Source: Natronolimnohabitans innermongolicus JCM 12255
Lineage (GTDB): Archaea; Halobacteriota; Halobacteria; Halobacteriales; Natrialbaceae
Reading direction: 5' to 3'
Assembly: GCF_000337215.1 (NCBI RefSeq)
Contig: NZ_AOHZ01000107.1
Span: 1 to 57,121, forward strand
Length of the DNA: 57,121 nt
Shown: positions 24,263 to 33,371 of the stretch, piece by piece
Layout: the number at the start of each line of letters is the position of its first letter
How positions within the stretch are numbered: position 1 is the stretch's first letter
Translations under genes and position numbers: made by a program
Notes under the pieces: generated by a model
The model's database searches: none
What the model was told of the DNA's origin: nothing
What the model saw: only the letters and a program-made list of their open reading frames with translations

Positions 24263-26428
24263 TTGCAGCGAATGCGATTCACTGACGAGCAGTTGTCGTC
24301 GACGCATCCGAGCAATCGCCAGTTACGGACCGACGGATACGGCCGCGGGACGACCGCCGAATCGTCCGACGGATCGCCGTGTCCGGGATCGCTGATCGTC
24401 GTTTCGAACCGGCAGCCGTACCGCCACGAGTACGACGACGAGGCTGCGGCCGACGCCGACGACGCCGAGGCACGAACCGACGGTGTAAGCGAGTCCGAGT
24501 CGACGGACGACTCGTCGGCCGGCTCGGACGCCGACTCGAGCGATGGCGGTGCGGAAGACAGCGACGGCCGAACCGACGACGGCCGTGCCATTACAGTTGA
24601 CGAGCCGACCGGCGGACTGACGGCCGGTCTCGATCCCATCGTCCAGGAGTCCGACGGAACCTGGATCGCCTGGGGCGACGGCGAGGCGGACTTCGCGGTC
24701 ACCGACGACCGAAATCGGGTCGCCGTGCCGCCGGGGGAGGACGCCTACACGCTGCGGCGGATCGACCTCTCGGAAGAGGCGGTCGAATCCTACTACTACG
24801 GTTTCAGCAACCGTGTCCTCTGGCCGCTCTGTCACGGCTTTACCGACCTCGTCGAGAACCGCTCGAACGATTTCGAGTGGTATCGAACGGTCAACGAGCG
24901 CTTCGCCGACGCGGTCGCGGAGAACGCGACGGCCGACTCGACGGTCTGGCTGCAAGACTACCACTTCGCGCTCGCGCCGCGGATGATCCGCGACTCGGTC
25001 CCGCAGTCGACGACCGTCGCGCAGTTTTGGCACATCCCGTGGCCGACGCCGGGGACCTTCCAGCACTGTCCCGCCGGCCGCGCACTCCTCGAGGGGCTGC
25101 TCGGCAACGATCTGCTCGGCTTCCACGTCGACCGGTACGTCGACCGGTTTCTCGACTGCGTCCGGCAGTATCTGCCGGCCGCGCAGGTCGACCGAGAGCG
25201 ACGGACCGTCACGTACGAGGGGACCACGACGCGCATCGTCGCGACGCCGATGGGCGTCAACGCCGGTACCTACGACGAGGACGCCCGCGATCGGTCGTCG
25301 GCGGACGTTTCGTCGCTGTTCGACCGCTACGAGATCGACCCCGAGAACGTCATCGGACTCGGCGTCGATCGCCTCGACTACTCGAAGGGGATCCCCGAGC
25401 GGCTGGCGGCGGTCGAGCGGTTCCTCGAGTGCAACCCCGACTGGCACGGCGAGTTCACCTTCATCCAGTCGGCGACGCCCTCTCGGACGGAGATCGAGAC
25501 CTACCAGCGCCACGGCGACCTCGTTCGAAGCGAAGTCGAGCGGATAAACAGTCGCTTCGGGACCGACGACTGGCAGCCAATCGTCTACACCGAGGACTAC
25601 CTCTCCAACGCGACGCTGTGTGGACTCTACCGGCGCGCGGACGTGATGGTCGTCAGTCCGCTGGTCGACGGGATGAACCTGGTCGCCCAGGAGTACGTCG
25701 CCGCGAGCGTCGACGGCGACGGCTCCCTCCTGTTGAGCGAGGGGACCGGCGCCCACGAGACGCTCGGATCGCACGCGCTCACGATCGACCCGATCGATAC
25801 CGACGACTTCGCCGCCCAGCTCGAGGCGGCGGTCTCGATGCCCGCCCACGAGCGCCAGTCGCGGATGAACACGCTCCGGAATCGCGTCTTCGACCGCGAC
25901 CTCGAGTGGTGGATGAAGACCCAGTTCGACTGGATTCGACGCGTTCACACCGACGGTCGCCGAGGCGGCTCCGACGGTCCCGTCGACCGAGAGACCGCGA
26001 CCAGCCGCCGCCGGCAACCGCGCTCGAAGCCGGTACGCGGTCGCAGGCAGACGGTCGCTCGCGGTTCGGACCGGCGTACCGACCCCGGCCGCCGGCTCCG
26101 CTCGACCGATGGCGCTGCTGACGACACTGGCGCTCGCCCCAGGTCGCGAGCGCACCCACGACCACAGTCGAGGTCGAGACTGGATTCGGCCGCTGGATCG
26201 GCGCCGAACTCGAGGCCACGCTCGCACTCGAATGTACGGCCCGGCGGCACCGAACCGAACTCGCGGACCGATAGCTCGGATATGCACTCGCGGGCCGACA
26301 GTTCAGATACGAACGTGCGGGCCAACGGCTCGAGAACGAACTCGAGTACTGACGCTGACTCGGACCCGAATTCGAATTCGGACTCGGATTCGGATCGCGA
26401 TTCGACCGAACGAACGTCGACCGTATAA
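24263..26428 (+). CDS. otsA: Alpha,alpha-trehalose-phosphate synthase (GT20)
   Basis: A 721-residue enzyme making trehalose 6-phosphate from a nucleotide-glucose and glucose 6-phosphate. Family motifs: VVSNRQPY (46-53), GGLTAGLD (117-124), WHIPWPTPGTF, GVDRLDYSKGIPERL and SPLVDGMNLVAQEY. Two additions are unusual. A ~60-residue Asp/Ser-rich insertion (about 56-112) splits the N-terminal glycine-rich region. A ~150-residue Arg/Ser then Ser/Asp-rich tail follows the catalytic domain. The stop is one base before the otsB start, so the two genes form an operon. Trehalose serves as osmolyte or stress protectant. Confidence 0.93.
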   Translation: MQRMRFTDEQLSSTHPSNRQLRTDGYGRGTTAESSDGSPCPGSLIVVSNRQPYRHEYDDEAAADADDAEARTDGVSESESTDDSSAGSDADSSDGGAEDSDGRTDDGRAITVDEPTGGLTAGLDPIVQESDGTWIAWGDGEADFAVTDDRNRVAVPPGEDAYTLRRIDLSEEAVESYYYGFSNRVLWPLCHGFTDLVENRSNDFEWYRTVNERFADAVAENATADSTVWLQDYHFALAPRMIRDSVPQSTTVAQFWHIPWPTPGTFQHCPAGRALLEGLLGNDLLGFHVDRYVDRFLDCVRQYLPAAQVDRERRTVTYEGTTTRIVATPMGVNAGTYDEDARDRSSADVSSLFDRYEIDPENVIGLGVDRLDYSKGIPERLAAVERFLECNPDWHGEFTFIQSATPSRTEIETYQRHGDLVRSEVERINSRFGTDDWQPIVYTEDYLSNATLCGLYRRADVMVVSPLVDGMNLVAQEYVAASVDGDGSLLLSEGTGAHETLGSHALTIDPIDTDDFAAQLEAAVSMPAHERQSRMNTLRNRVFDRDLEWWMKTQFDWIRRVHTDGRRGGSDGPVDRETATSRRRQPRSKPVRGRRQTVARGSDRRTDPGRRLRSTDGAADDTGARPRSRAHPRPQSRSRLDSAAGSAPNSRPRSHSNVRPGGTEPNSRTDSSDMHSRADSSDTNVRANGSRTNSSTDADSDPNSNSDSDSDRDSTERTSTV

Positions 26429-26429
26429 T

Positions 26430-27251
26430 ATGTCGGTGGCAGACGCACGCGAGACGCCGGCGCCGCTGTCCGACGTTCGGCCGCGGCTCCGGTCACGTCT
26501 GACCGGGGCGTCCCGGTTGGTGTGCTGTCTCGACTTCGACGGGACGCTCGCACCGATCGTCGACGACCCCGAGGCGGCGACCGCGACGGCGGCGAACGAG
26601 GCCGCGGTTGCGACGCTTTCGGCCGAGCCGTCGGTCACGACGGCCGTCGTCAGCGGCCGTGCGCTGGCGGACGTCCGCGAGCGAATCGACGGTCCGAGTA
26701 CGTACGCCGGCAACCACGGCCTCGAACTCGAGCGCGAGGACTCGGTCGCCGTCCACCCGGTCGCGAGCAAACGCGCCGCGCGCATCGAGGCGGTCTGTAC
26801 GACCCTCGAGGACCGACTCGCGGACGTACCGAACGTTCGCATAGAGAACAAGCGACTGACCGGAACGGTTCACTTCAGATCCGTGCCGGAGGACGTCCGA
26901 CCCGAAGCCAGACGGCGGACGCGAGAGACCGTCGAACGGCTCGGCGGCGACGCGCTCGAGGTTTCGAGCGGCAAGCGGATCCTCGAGATCGAGCCGTCGA
27001 TTCCGTGGGGCAAGGGAAACGCGGTCGCGCTGATCGCGGCGGATGCGCCCGACGACGCGGTTCCGATCTACGTCGGCGACGACGTGACCGACGAATCGGC
27101 GTTCGAGACCGTCGAACCGGAGGGAATCGGCGTTCGCGTCGGCGGCGACGAGCCGTCCGCCGCCTCCGCTCGCCTCGAGTCACCCGACGCGGTCGCGACG
27201 TTCCTGGAGTGGCTCGGCTCGACCGGCGTCGAGTTGCTCGACTCGGAGTAA
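26430..27251 (+). CDS. otsB: Trehalose-6-phosphate phosphatase
   Basis: A 273-residue HAD-superfamily phosphatase. The nucleophile motif is CLDFDGTLAP (Asp35, Asp37), motif II is VVSGRALADV, and the later acidic motif is YVGDDVTDESAF. It releases trehalose from trehalose 6-phosphate, the second step after OtsA. The start ATG at 26430 lies one base after the otsA stop, and only this start gives a normal N-terminus. Longer in-frame extensions run inside the otsA tail and are not credible. Confidence 0.94.
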   Translation: MSVADARETPAPLSDVRPRLRSRLTGASRLVCCLDFDGTLAPIVDDPEAATATAANEAAVATLSAEPSVTTAVVSGRALADVRERIDGPSTYAGNHGLELEREDSVAVHPVASKRAARIEAVCTTLEDRLADVPNVRIENKRLTGTVHFRSVPEDVRPEARRRTRETVERLGGDALEVSSGKRILEIEPSIPWGKGNAVALIAADAPDDAVPIYVGDDVTDESAFETVEPEGIGVRVGGDEPSAASARLESPDAVATFLEWLGSTGVELLDSE

Positions 27252-27508
27252 GCAACCGCTATCGGGACGTGTCGGCTTACGTCTCGTTTCGGCTCGCGTT
27301 CACCTCACTTCTGTGCCAATTCACCATCCACAAGCCGACCCGTTCTCCGGCGGCCGTACCGTCACGCTACGCCGGGAGGCGCTCTCTTCGCGTATCGATT
27401 TCCTGACTCATTCTGTTTTCGCAGTCACTCTCTTCTCATAACACAATTCTAAAAGCAGAAACTATTAGTTACCACTGGAAATGTAGTACCGTGTGAGAGT
27501 GAACGTTA

Positions 27509-27859
27509 GTGAAGCTACGCCAACCCACTGATTTCCTGATCCTGGAGGCGCTCGAGGAGGAGGGCCGAAACGTCGCAACGAACCTCGCCGAACACACCGG
27601 CAAGAGCCGGAAAAACATCAATACTCGGCTTCCGGTACTCGAAGATTACGGGCTCGTCCACAAGATCGGTCCGGCAGAGCGCTCCGGGCTGTACGAAATT
27701 TCGTCGCTCGGACGGGCGGCGCTGGTCTACCGCGATCAGTACGACGAGGTCGACGACTTCGAAGCGCTCATCGAGGGGCCGAGTGCGGAGGTCGGCGGCT
27801 CCGGTGAGTCCAAGACGGGCGTCGTTCCCGGTGAAACTGAACGCGACGACGACGGCTGA
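27509..27859 (+). CDS. Winged-helix regulator, PhiH1 repressor-like
   Basis: A 116-residue protein with a GTG start. The winged helix covers residues about 8-75 (FLILEALEEEGRNVATNLAE, then KSRKNINTRLPVLEDYGLVH and a wing with GLYEISSLGRAAL). This matches the PhiH1-repressor-type regulators of haloarchaea and their viruses. The C-terminus is an acidic Ser/Gly linker. The gene stands alone about 260 bases after otsB. The upstream AT-rich stretch (aattctaaaagcagaaactattagtta) probably holds its promoter. Target unknown. Confidence 0.82.
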   Translation: MKLRQPTDFLILEALEEEGRNVATNLAEHTGKSRKNINTRLPVLEDYGLVHKIGPAERSGLYEISSLGRAALVYRDQYDEVDDFEALIEGPSAEVGGSGESKTGVVPGETERDDDG

Positions 27860-27931
27860 GGGCTCCAGTAGTCAGTGAAACGATTCACCACTGATCGTAC
27901 CGCTGTCGTGCGATCAGGTGTGAAGTGACGT

Positions 27932-28705
27932 TCACTGACGACTGTAGAGCAAGCCTCCGTTGTACTCGGCGAGTTCCCGACGCGCGCAGGTCGAGAACTC
28001 GAAGCTGAGTTTCCGCGCGTGGTCTCCCGGGTCCGGATAGCTCGCTCCACAGTGGGAGTGGTCCCCGTCGTAGTTGCTGCTCCAGGCGTAGCTGCTGAGC
28101 ATCGGCGTCGCGACGATCGCGTCGCCGTCGCGAAACGAAACGCCGTGTTCGTGCTGGAGGCCGAGCGCGTGACCGATCTCGTGAATGAGTATCTGCATCG
28201 TCCGGATGCGTCGGTCGTTCGGCACGACTCGCCGGTCGGTGTCCACTTCCGAGAGGTCGTACAGTTCGTCGACCGACTCGAGTTCGGCGATGTAGCGAGC
28301 GCCCCCGACCGACGCGACGTGTGGCAGCCCGTAGCCGGTCGGCGCTTCCCGCATCTGCCCGTCGGTCACCAGCAGGTTGACGTCGCTGACGGGGTCGATA
28401 TCGCGCCGCCCGACCGCGCCGGCCGCGAGCGCCACGGGCCACTCCCCGCTGCTGGTCACGCGGGCGCCGTCCTCGGTCGACGTCGACACCGGCTCGCCGA
28501 AGGAGAGCTCGAGCGACCAGAACTCGAAGTCGAGAAACCGCTCGAGATACTCTCGGATACGGTCGGCAACGCCGTCGTACTGCGCGGCGCCCTCGGAGAG
28601 CCAGACGCGAACCTCGACCGTGTCGACGGGCTCTCGAGTCGCATACGCGAGCGTCCCGACGGAGGCGAGCGAGCCGAGCGAGCCGAGGAAGACGCGCCGA
28701 TTCAC
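27932..28705 (-). CDS. Tat-exported metzincin-like metalloprotease
   Basis: A 257-residue protein. The N-terminus MNRRVFLGSLGSLASVGTLA is a Tat-type signal. The extended zinc motif HEIGHALGLQHEHG (His175, Glu176, His179, His185) is the HExxHxxGxxH signature of metzincins such as matrixins. A downstream Met (about 196, in ATPMLSSYAW) is in a position suited to the Met-turn. It should cleave proteins or peptides outside the cell. No pro-domain or partner gene is visible. Transcribed convergently with the regulator at 27509. Confidence 0.85.
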   Translation of the reverse strand: MNRRVFLGSLGSLASVGTLAYATREPVDTVEVRVWLSEGAAQYDGVADRIREYLERFLDFEFWSLELSFGEPVSTSTEDGARVTSSGEWPVALAAGAVGRRDIDPVSDVNLLVTDGQMREAPTGYGLPHVASVGGARYIAELESVDELYDLSEVDTDRRVVPNDRRIRTMQILIHEIGHALGLQHEHGVSFRDGDAIVATPMLSSYAWSSNYDGDHSHCGASYPDPGDHARKLSFEFSTCARRELAEYNGGLLYSRQ

Positions 28706-28860
28706 ACCGACTACTCTCGCCCTTCCCTCCCAGTTTGTATCGGTTTACATATTCGTCATTTATGGTTGTTCGCGAGCCGATGACACTCTGAAAGCGGATT
28801 CACTCAGGTGGGACAGAACGCAGCGGCTCGAAGCGTTCGGAGCGGGCTCGTTCGGCTCGC

Positions 28861-29160
28861 TCAGCCGCGTCTCGCCGGCCCTGCGGCCGCCGGGGTCGAG
28901 CGTCCCGGAATCGGCCGTCGCGTATCGACGACGCGGGCGCCTCGGCCGTCGACGCGGAGCTCCGCCCAGGATGGGAGGTCGTCGGTCGGGGCCAACAACA
29001 GGAGTCCGTCGTCGGCGGTTTCGACCAGTTGTCGATCGGGATTTCGCTGTCGGAGACAGGCCGTCCACTCTCCGCTTCGGAGTCGCTGTACGCGCTGGTG
29101 GTCGGTGTAGTAGCGCCCGTTCGATCCCTCGTAGAGAGACTCGACTCTCGCCGCGCCCAT
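28861..29160 (-). CDS. Small hypothetical protein
   Basis: A 99-residue frame from ATG 29160 with a plausible folded stretch (SLYEGSNGRYYTDHQRVQRL, then DDGLLLLAPTDDLPSWAELR), followed by a Pro/Ala/Arg tail. Longer in-frame starts up to 29403 add residues of poor composition. It lies between the protease and the Bat-type regulator, both also on the minus strand. No family recognised, so the call depends on composition alone. Confidence 0.4.
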   Translation of the reverse strand: MGAARVESLYEGSNGRYYTDHQRVQRLRSGEWTACLRQRNPDRQLVETADDGLLLLAPTDDLPSWAELRVDGRGARVVDTRRPIPGRSTPAAAGPARRG

Positions 29161-29457
29161 CACGTCTTCGCGCCCTCCGCTGGCCGACCGCTCTCGATCG
29201 GTCGATTCCCCGGCCCGTGTTCCCAGCCGCAGCGCCACTTCACTGTCGCGGTTCGAGCGTCGGATTCGATGTGATTCGACGCATACTCCGAGGTCCCCCC
29301 GCTGCGACGGCGGATGGCGGTCGACCGTCGCCGACTCGTCGTGCACATTTCGTCCGAACGAGCGCGCGTCTCCCGCTTCGACGCTCGGGTTCACATGCCG
29401 CACCTTTAAGATCTCGTGACTGTCCCGTCCGGAGGCCGTTCGGTACCGCAGCCCGCC

Positions 29458-31521
29458 TCAGTCGCCATCGGCACCGCCGCCCCCGACGTCGAAGAACTCG
29501 TTGAGGACGGCTTTCAATCCCTTTCGGAGGTGCTGGTGCATCGTCGGCGCCGAGACGCCCATCGCCTCGGCGATCTCCTCGCCAGTGCTCTCCCTGGGCC
29601 AGTCGAAAAAGCCGCTGTAGTAGGCGAGTCGCAACGTCGTGAGTTGGCGATCGGTCAGCTGATCGAGGATGCGATTGCGCCGTTCGACTGCGGTGCGGAC
29701 CGGGTGATCGACTTCGCGGCGAGCGACGAGTTCCGTGTTCTCGTAGATCACCGTGAGCGCTTCGGCGATCTCGCGGACGTTCGCATCCTGTGAGACCTCG
29801 ATCAGGCAGGTGCCGACGCCGTCCTCGACCGTTACGTCTCGGATCGTCGCGCCGTGGTTCGCGAGCGTTCGAACGCCCGATTCCGCGAGTCGTATCTCGA
29901 TCGTACAGCTATCTCCGCCGCCGTGGATGAGTCGACACTCCTCGATCGACGAATGCTCGCCCGCCGCCGACAGGACGGTCTCGCTATCGATGCCGGTGAC
30001 GGTCACGTACTGGACGGTCCGACCGCTCGTCGTCGTTCCGGCCCACTCGAGCGAGATCGTACAGTCGTACGATTCGGAGAGATCGAACGAGAACGTGTCG
30101 CCGCCGTCGATCCGGAACTCGAGTTCGACGACGGTGTCCGCAAACAGCAGCTGTCGGCTCTTGACGGCCATGATCGTAAACCCGATCGTCTCTCCGAGGA
30201 GGCTGAACCCCGCGCGCTCGCTCTCGCTAAACGCGTCTTCGCGACCCGCGAGAACCGTCAGCACGCCGTAGATCGAGTCGCTGTGGCTGATCGGGACGGC
30301 GATCGCGGAGCCGACGTCGTCCGCTCGTGCGGCCGCCCGAACCGGTTCTGAGAACGACTCGTTCGTCGGAATCGACCGGACGGTCTGTACCTCACCCGTC
30401 TCGATGGCCCGCTGTACCAGTCGCTCGTGGGTCGTCTCGTCGTCGGTCGCAGCCTCGAGGTATCGCTGTGCGTCGCCGGCACCGGTTCGATACGAGACGG
30501 TCCCTTCGCCGGTCCGCTCGACGATCCAAGCGCCACAGTACAGTTCGGAATCGACGAGTTGGTCACAGACCTCGTGTTCGATGGTATCCCGCGAGGGTGC
30601 CTCGACCAGCGTTTCGATCACCTGTCCGACGGCCGTGTTGATCTGATTGAGCGTCTCGAGTTGGTCCTGTCTGGTGCGCAGTTTCCGTTCCCGTCGGACC
30701 CGTTCGGTGATGTCCCGGGCGAGCCAGACGACGGCCCGCTGTCCATCGATTCGCTCGTCGAGCGGGACGACCCGAGCCTCGTACCGTCGTCGTCCCTCCG
30801 TCGTCAGCGCCTCGTACTCGACCGACTGGACGTCCTCCGTTTGTAGTGTTCGGTCGATACAGGCCTGTAGCGTCGCGGCGACGTCGTCGGGAAAGACGTC
30901 GGCGAGCTGTTGGCCCGTCATCTCAGACGCCGTCGTCTCGTACCGGGCGGCGGCGTCGGGACGAAGCTTCGCCTCGAGATAGGTCCCGTCGGCGCCGATG
31001 ACGAACCCCTCGTCGGGAAGTTCGCTCGCGAGGACGCGGTGATAGTCGCCGGTCGTCCCCGACGGTGACGCCAGCCGCCTTCCGTCGCCGCTTCGAGAGG
31101 ACTCGAGCACCTCGATGAGGGCGTCGAGTCGCTCCGTCGCGGGCACCGATGGGATGTACTCGGTTGCGCCGCTGCGAAACGCCGTCGCCGCGAGCGTTTC
31201 GCTGCCGGCGCCGGCTGGCGGGGCGACGACGATCGGACGCGTCGGGTCGATCGCGTGCAGCCGATCGAGAACCGACCGCAGTCGGTCCGGCGACTCGAGT
31301 TCGACGACGGCGACGGGCGGCGAGTCAGCGCGGCCGGTGCGCTCGTCGCCGTCCGCGCCGCCGTTGTTGTCGTCGCGAACGTCGCCGCTATCCGCTCCAA
31401 CGGATTCTGGAGACACCGTCACCACCTCGAACCCTGTCTCTTCGCGAAGGTGTCTCTGCAACCGACTCGAGTGAGTCGTCGTAACCAGAACGAGCGTCTC
31501 GGGACGGTGCTGGAGGGACAT
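29458..31521 (-). CDS. Large Bat-type sensor/regulator (PAS-GAF-Bat-HTH)
   Basis: A 687-residue protein. Order: a degenerate receiver-like domain (about 1-145, with RPIVVAPPAGAGSETLAATA), PAS (about 165-285), GAF (about 300-450), the bacterioopsin-activator domain (about 465-620) and the C-terminal HTH-10 domain (LTDRQLTTLRLAYYSGFFDW, then MGVSAPTMHQHLRKGLKAVL). Such proteins combine sensing and DNA binding in one chain and lack a kinase. The first domain lacks an obvious phosphoacceptor context. Upstream lies a pair of TACACGGTGTA palindromes (31695-31723) that may control it. Confidence 0.9.
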   Translation of the reverse strand: MSLQHRPETLVLVTTTHSSRLQRHLREETGFEVVTVSPESVGADSGDVRDDNNGGADGDERTGRADSPPVAVVELESPDRLRSVLDRLHAIDPTRPIVVAPPAGAGSETLAATAFRSGATEYIPSVPATERLDALIEVLESSRSGDGRRLASPSGTTGDYHRVLASELPDEGFVIGADGTYLEAKLRPDAAARYETTASEMTGQQLADVFPDDVAATLQACIDRTLQTEDVQSVEYEALTTEGRRRYEARVVPLDERIDGQRAVVWLARDITERVRRERKLRTRQDQLETLNQINTAVGQVIETLVEAPSRDTIEHEVCDQLVDSELYCGAWIVERTGEGTVSYRTGAGDAQRYLEAATDDETTHERLVQRAIETGEVQTVRSIPTNESFSEPVRAAARADDVGSAIAVPISHSDSIYGVLTVLAGREDAFSESERAGFSLLGETIGFTIMAVKSRQLLFADTVVELEFRIDGGDTFSFDLSESYDCTISLEWAGTTTSGRTVQYVTVTGIDSETVLSAAGEHSSIEECRLIHGGGDSCTIEIRLAESGVRTLANHGATIRDVTVEDGVGTCLIEVSQDANVREIAEALTVIYENTELVARREVDHPVRTAVERRNRILDQLTDRQLTTLRLAYYSGFFDWPRESTGEEIAEAMGVSAPTMHQHLRKGLKAVLNEFFDVGGGGADGD

Positions 31522-31824
31522 GCGAAGGCGAGGACACGCCGATCGTCAGTGTTGAACGCGTCTCTTTGTGTCATGATCGTATTAGAATAAAAGCGTACTG
31601 GTAGATTTCCCGCGGCCGGATGACGATTGGCGCCGGAATATCCCTCGTGCGTTACTGTTCCCGAGGAATGGTTTCTCGCACAGTGTAGAATGTGTACACG
31701 GTGTAAAGCGTTTACACGGTGTAGAACGTGTGTCCGGTCTCAACGGTCAAGGTAAGCGACGCCACCGAAAAGGACTGCGAATCACGCGGCCGCTCCGGCA
31801 CGGTTGGCCGCGGTGGTTTCTGTC
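31522..31824. other. Intergenic region with paired palindromes
   Basis: About 300 bases without a gene, upstream of the Bat-type regulator and after the MTH865-like gene. Apart from the palindrome pair at 31695-31723, it holds AT-rich sequence (gtattagaataaaagcg, about 31579-31595) at promoter distance from the 31521 start. Confidence 0.5.
31695..31723. promoter_or_regulatory. Tandem TACACGGTGTA operator-like palindromes
   Basis: The perfect palindrome TACACGGTGTA (odd centre) occurs at 31695-31705 and again at 31713-31723, with centres 18 bases apart. A half-site (cagtgtag) precedes them at 31681. Two identical inverted repeats at near two-turn spacing are typical of dimeric regulator binding. 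The site is about 170 bases upstream of the Bat-type gene. The bound protein is unknown. Confidence 0.5.
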
Positions 31825-32076
31825 TTACAGTTCGCCCTGGTCTTTGAGGTCCTCGATGACGTCGTCGACGAACGACTCTGGATCGTCGTACGGGAAGTCG
31901 CCACCGGAGGTCTTGGTGTTCAGTTCCATCGCGGTCATCGAGAAGTCGCCGGACTCGAACTTCGTTCCCGGGCCGTTCGGCAGGGCCGGAACGAGGTCCA
32001 TCGGGTTCGAGATGGGGTAGTCTGCGCCTTCGAACGCGTCGATCATCTGCTCTCGGATTTCGTCTTCGTCTGCCAT
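31825..32076 (-). CDS. MTH865-family small protein
   Basis: An 83-residue protein from ATG 32076 (start MADEDEIREQMIDAFEGADY). It keeps the family layout: an N-terminal helix, the NPMDLVPALPNGPGTKF segment, then a C-terminal acidic helix (SFVDDVIEDLKDQGEL). MTH865-type proteins are small archaeal proteins of unknown function with an EF-hand-like fold. An AT-rich stretch (aataataaatttg) lies just upstream and probably carries the promoter. Confidence 0.85.
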   Translation of the reverse strand: MADEDEIREQMIDAFEGADYPISNPMDLVPALPNGPGTKFESGDFSMTAMELNTKTSGGDFPYDDPESFVDDVIEDLKDQGEL

Positions 32077-32366
32077 TGCACCTCTCACTTACAGCCGATA
32101 AATAATAAATTTGCAGGTAGTTGCTACGCCGCGGGGGAGACGGTACCCGTTCGATTCTGCGCCGTCGATACCGCCTACTCTCCCGTGGGTGATAATAGTT
32201 CGCACAGTCTGCGCGCGCCAGGTCTATCCTGAGAACCAGCCAGCAGAGATCGAACCCGAGCGATGACATCCGTATCCGGTCTCCCTCACACCCGCTCCTG
32301 TCCGTCATTGCTGACGTAACCCACGACGGACCGAGGCTGTGCTGGAGCTGGGTACGGCGGACCGTC

Positions 32367-33239
32367 TCAAAGTCGACGCATGAATTCCGGCAGAATGCCG
32401 CGCTCGCTCGAGTCGGCCGCGGCGGCCGGGTCGGCGGCCGCTCGGTCGACGTCGTCGGTCGAGTTTGGCTGGCCAGCCGACCTCTGCGTCTCGGCGGTTC
32501 GCTGCTGGCCGGACGCCGATCGGGTTGTCGCGTCGGTTCTGTTGGAGCGGGCGGCCGCCGCTCCCGCTGCTCGGTCGCTCCCCGTTGTGCTGCTGTCGTC
32601 GGGGGCTGATCCGTCAGTCGCGGAGCCGCCGTCCGCCGCAGCGTTGGTTCCCGCATCGGCCGCCGGGGCTCCACTGGCGGGTCCGCCGGCCGCACCGCCC
32701 GCGATCGCGTCGCCGAGTTCTTCCTCGAGCTCGAGTACCGCGTCGAACTCTTCTTGCGTTCGCGGCCCGAAGTAGAACGGCTGTTCGGGGCGGAGATACT
32801 CGCGGAACTGGTAGTTGGCGACCGCCGCGCCGGCGAGTGCGGGCACGACGAACGGTTCGACGCCGAAGACGGTCGGTCCGGCGGTCAACACGACGAGCAA
32901 GACCGACAGCGGCGAGTAGACGTAGTACGCGAGCAGTCGAAACCAGCCGCCGACGTAGCCGTCGATGACGTAGGCGTAGAGACCGTAGGCGCCGACTACC
33001 AGCCCGAAATCGGCGTACAGCGAGACCAAGACGCCGGCGCTGCCGGCGATCAAGATGTAGATGTGCGTCGCGATGGCGCCCATCAGAACTGTGGTGCGAT
33101 TGACGTACGTTTCGTCGAGTGCCATCCCGACGACGAGCACCGCTAGCTGGAGCAGCGGCACTGCGATCCACCAGGGGAGGGAACTGACGAGGAATCCGAG
33201 GGACACGTCGATCACACCTACTCGTCTGGGGGAATCCAC
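32367..33239 (-). CDS. Multi-helix membrane protein with disordered C-terminus
   Basis: A 290-residue protein with five or six hydrophobic segments in the first 155 residues (for example WWIAVPLLQLAVLVVGMAL and LSVLLVVLTAGPTVFGV). A YQFREYLRPEQPFYFGPRTQ segment follows, then about 90 residues of Ala/Gly/Ser/Asp-rich low complexity ending in GILPEFMRRL. The conserved-looking end after a disordered linker suggests a docking motif. No transporter or enzyme family is recognised. Divergent from the RHH gene at 33372. Confidence 0.72.
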   Translation of the reverse strand: MDSPRRVGVIDVSLGFLVSSLPWWIAVPLLQLAVLVVGMALDETYVNRTTVLMGAIATHIYILIAGSAGVLVSLYADFGLVVGAYGLYAYVIDGYVGGWFRLLAYYVYSPLSVLLVVLTAGPTVFGVEPFVVPALAGAAVANYQFREYLRPEQPFYFGPRTQEEFDAVLELEEELGDAIAGGAAGGPASGAPAADAGTNAAADGGSATDGSAPDDSSTTGSDRAAGAAAARSNRTDATTRSASGQQRTAETQRSAGQPNSTDDVDRAAADPAAAADSSERGILPEFMRRL

Positions 33240-33371
33240 CCCACTCGCTTTAACGTTCGTTTCGTTTCGAGACTCGATACGAACACCGAGTGGACGCCAC
33301 CCTCACACTCGCATAGATAATCTAACAAGTCTTCGAAACAATAATGAGGGCGGAGCGAAGACCCTAGCAGT

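Noticed and set aside
24323-26287. A 654-codon minus-strand frame opposite otsA
   Set aside because: Antisense shadow without any recognisable motif. The plus strand carries the GT20 signatures.
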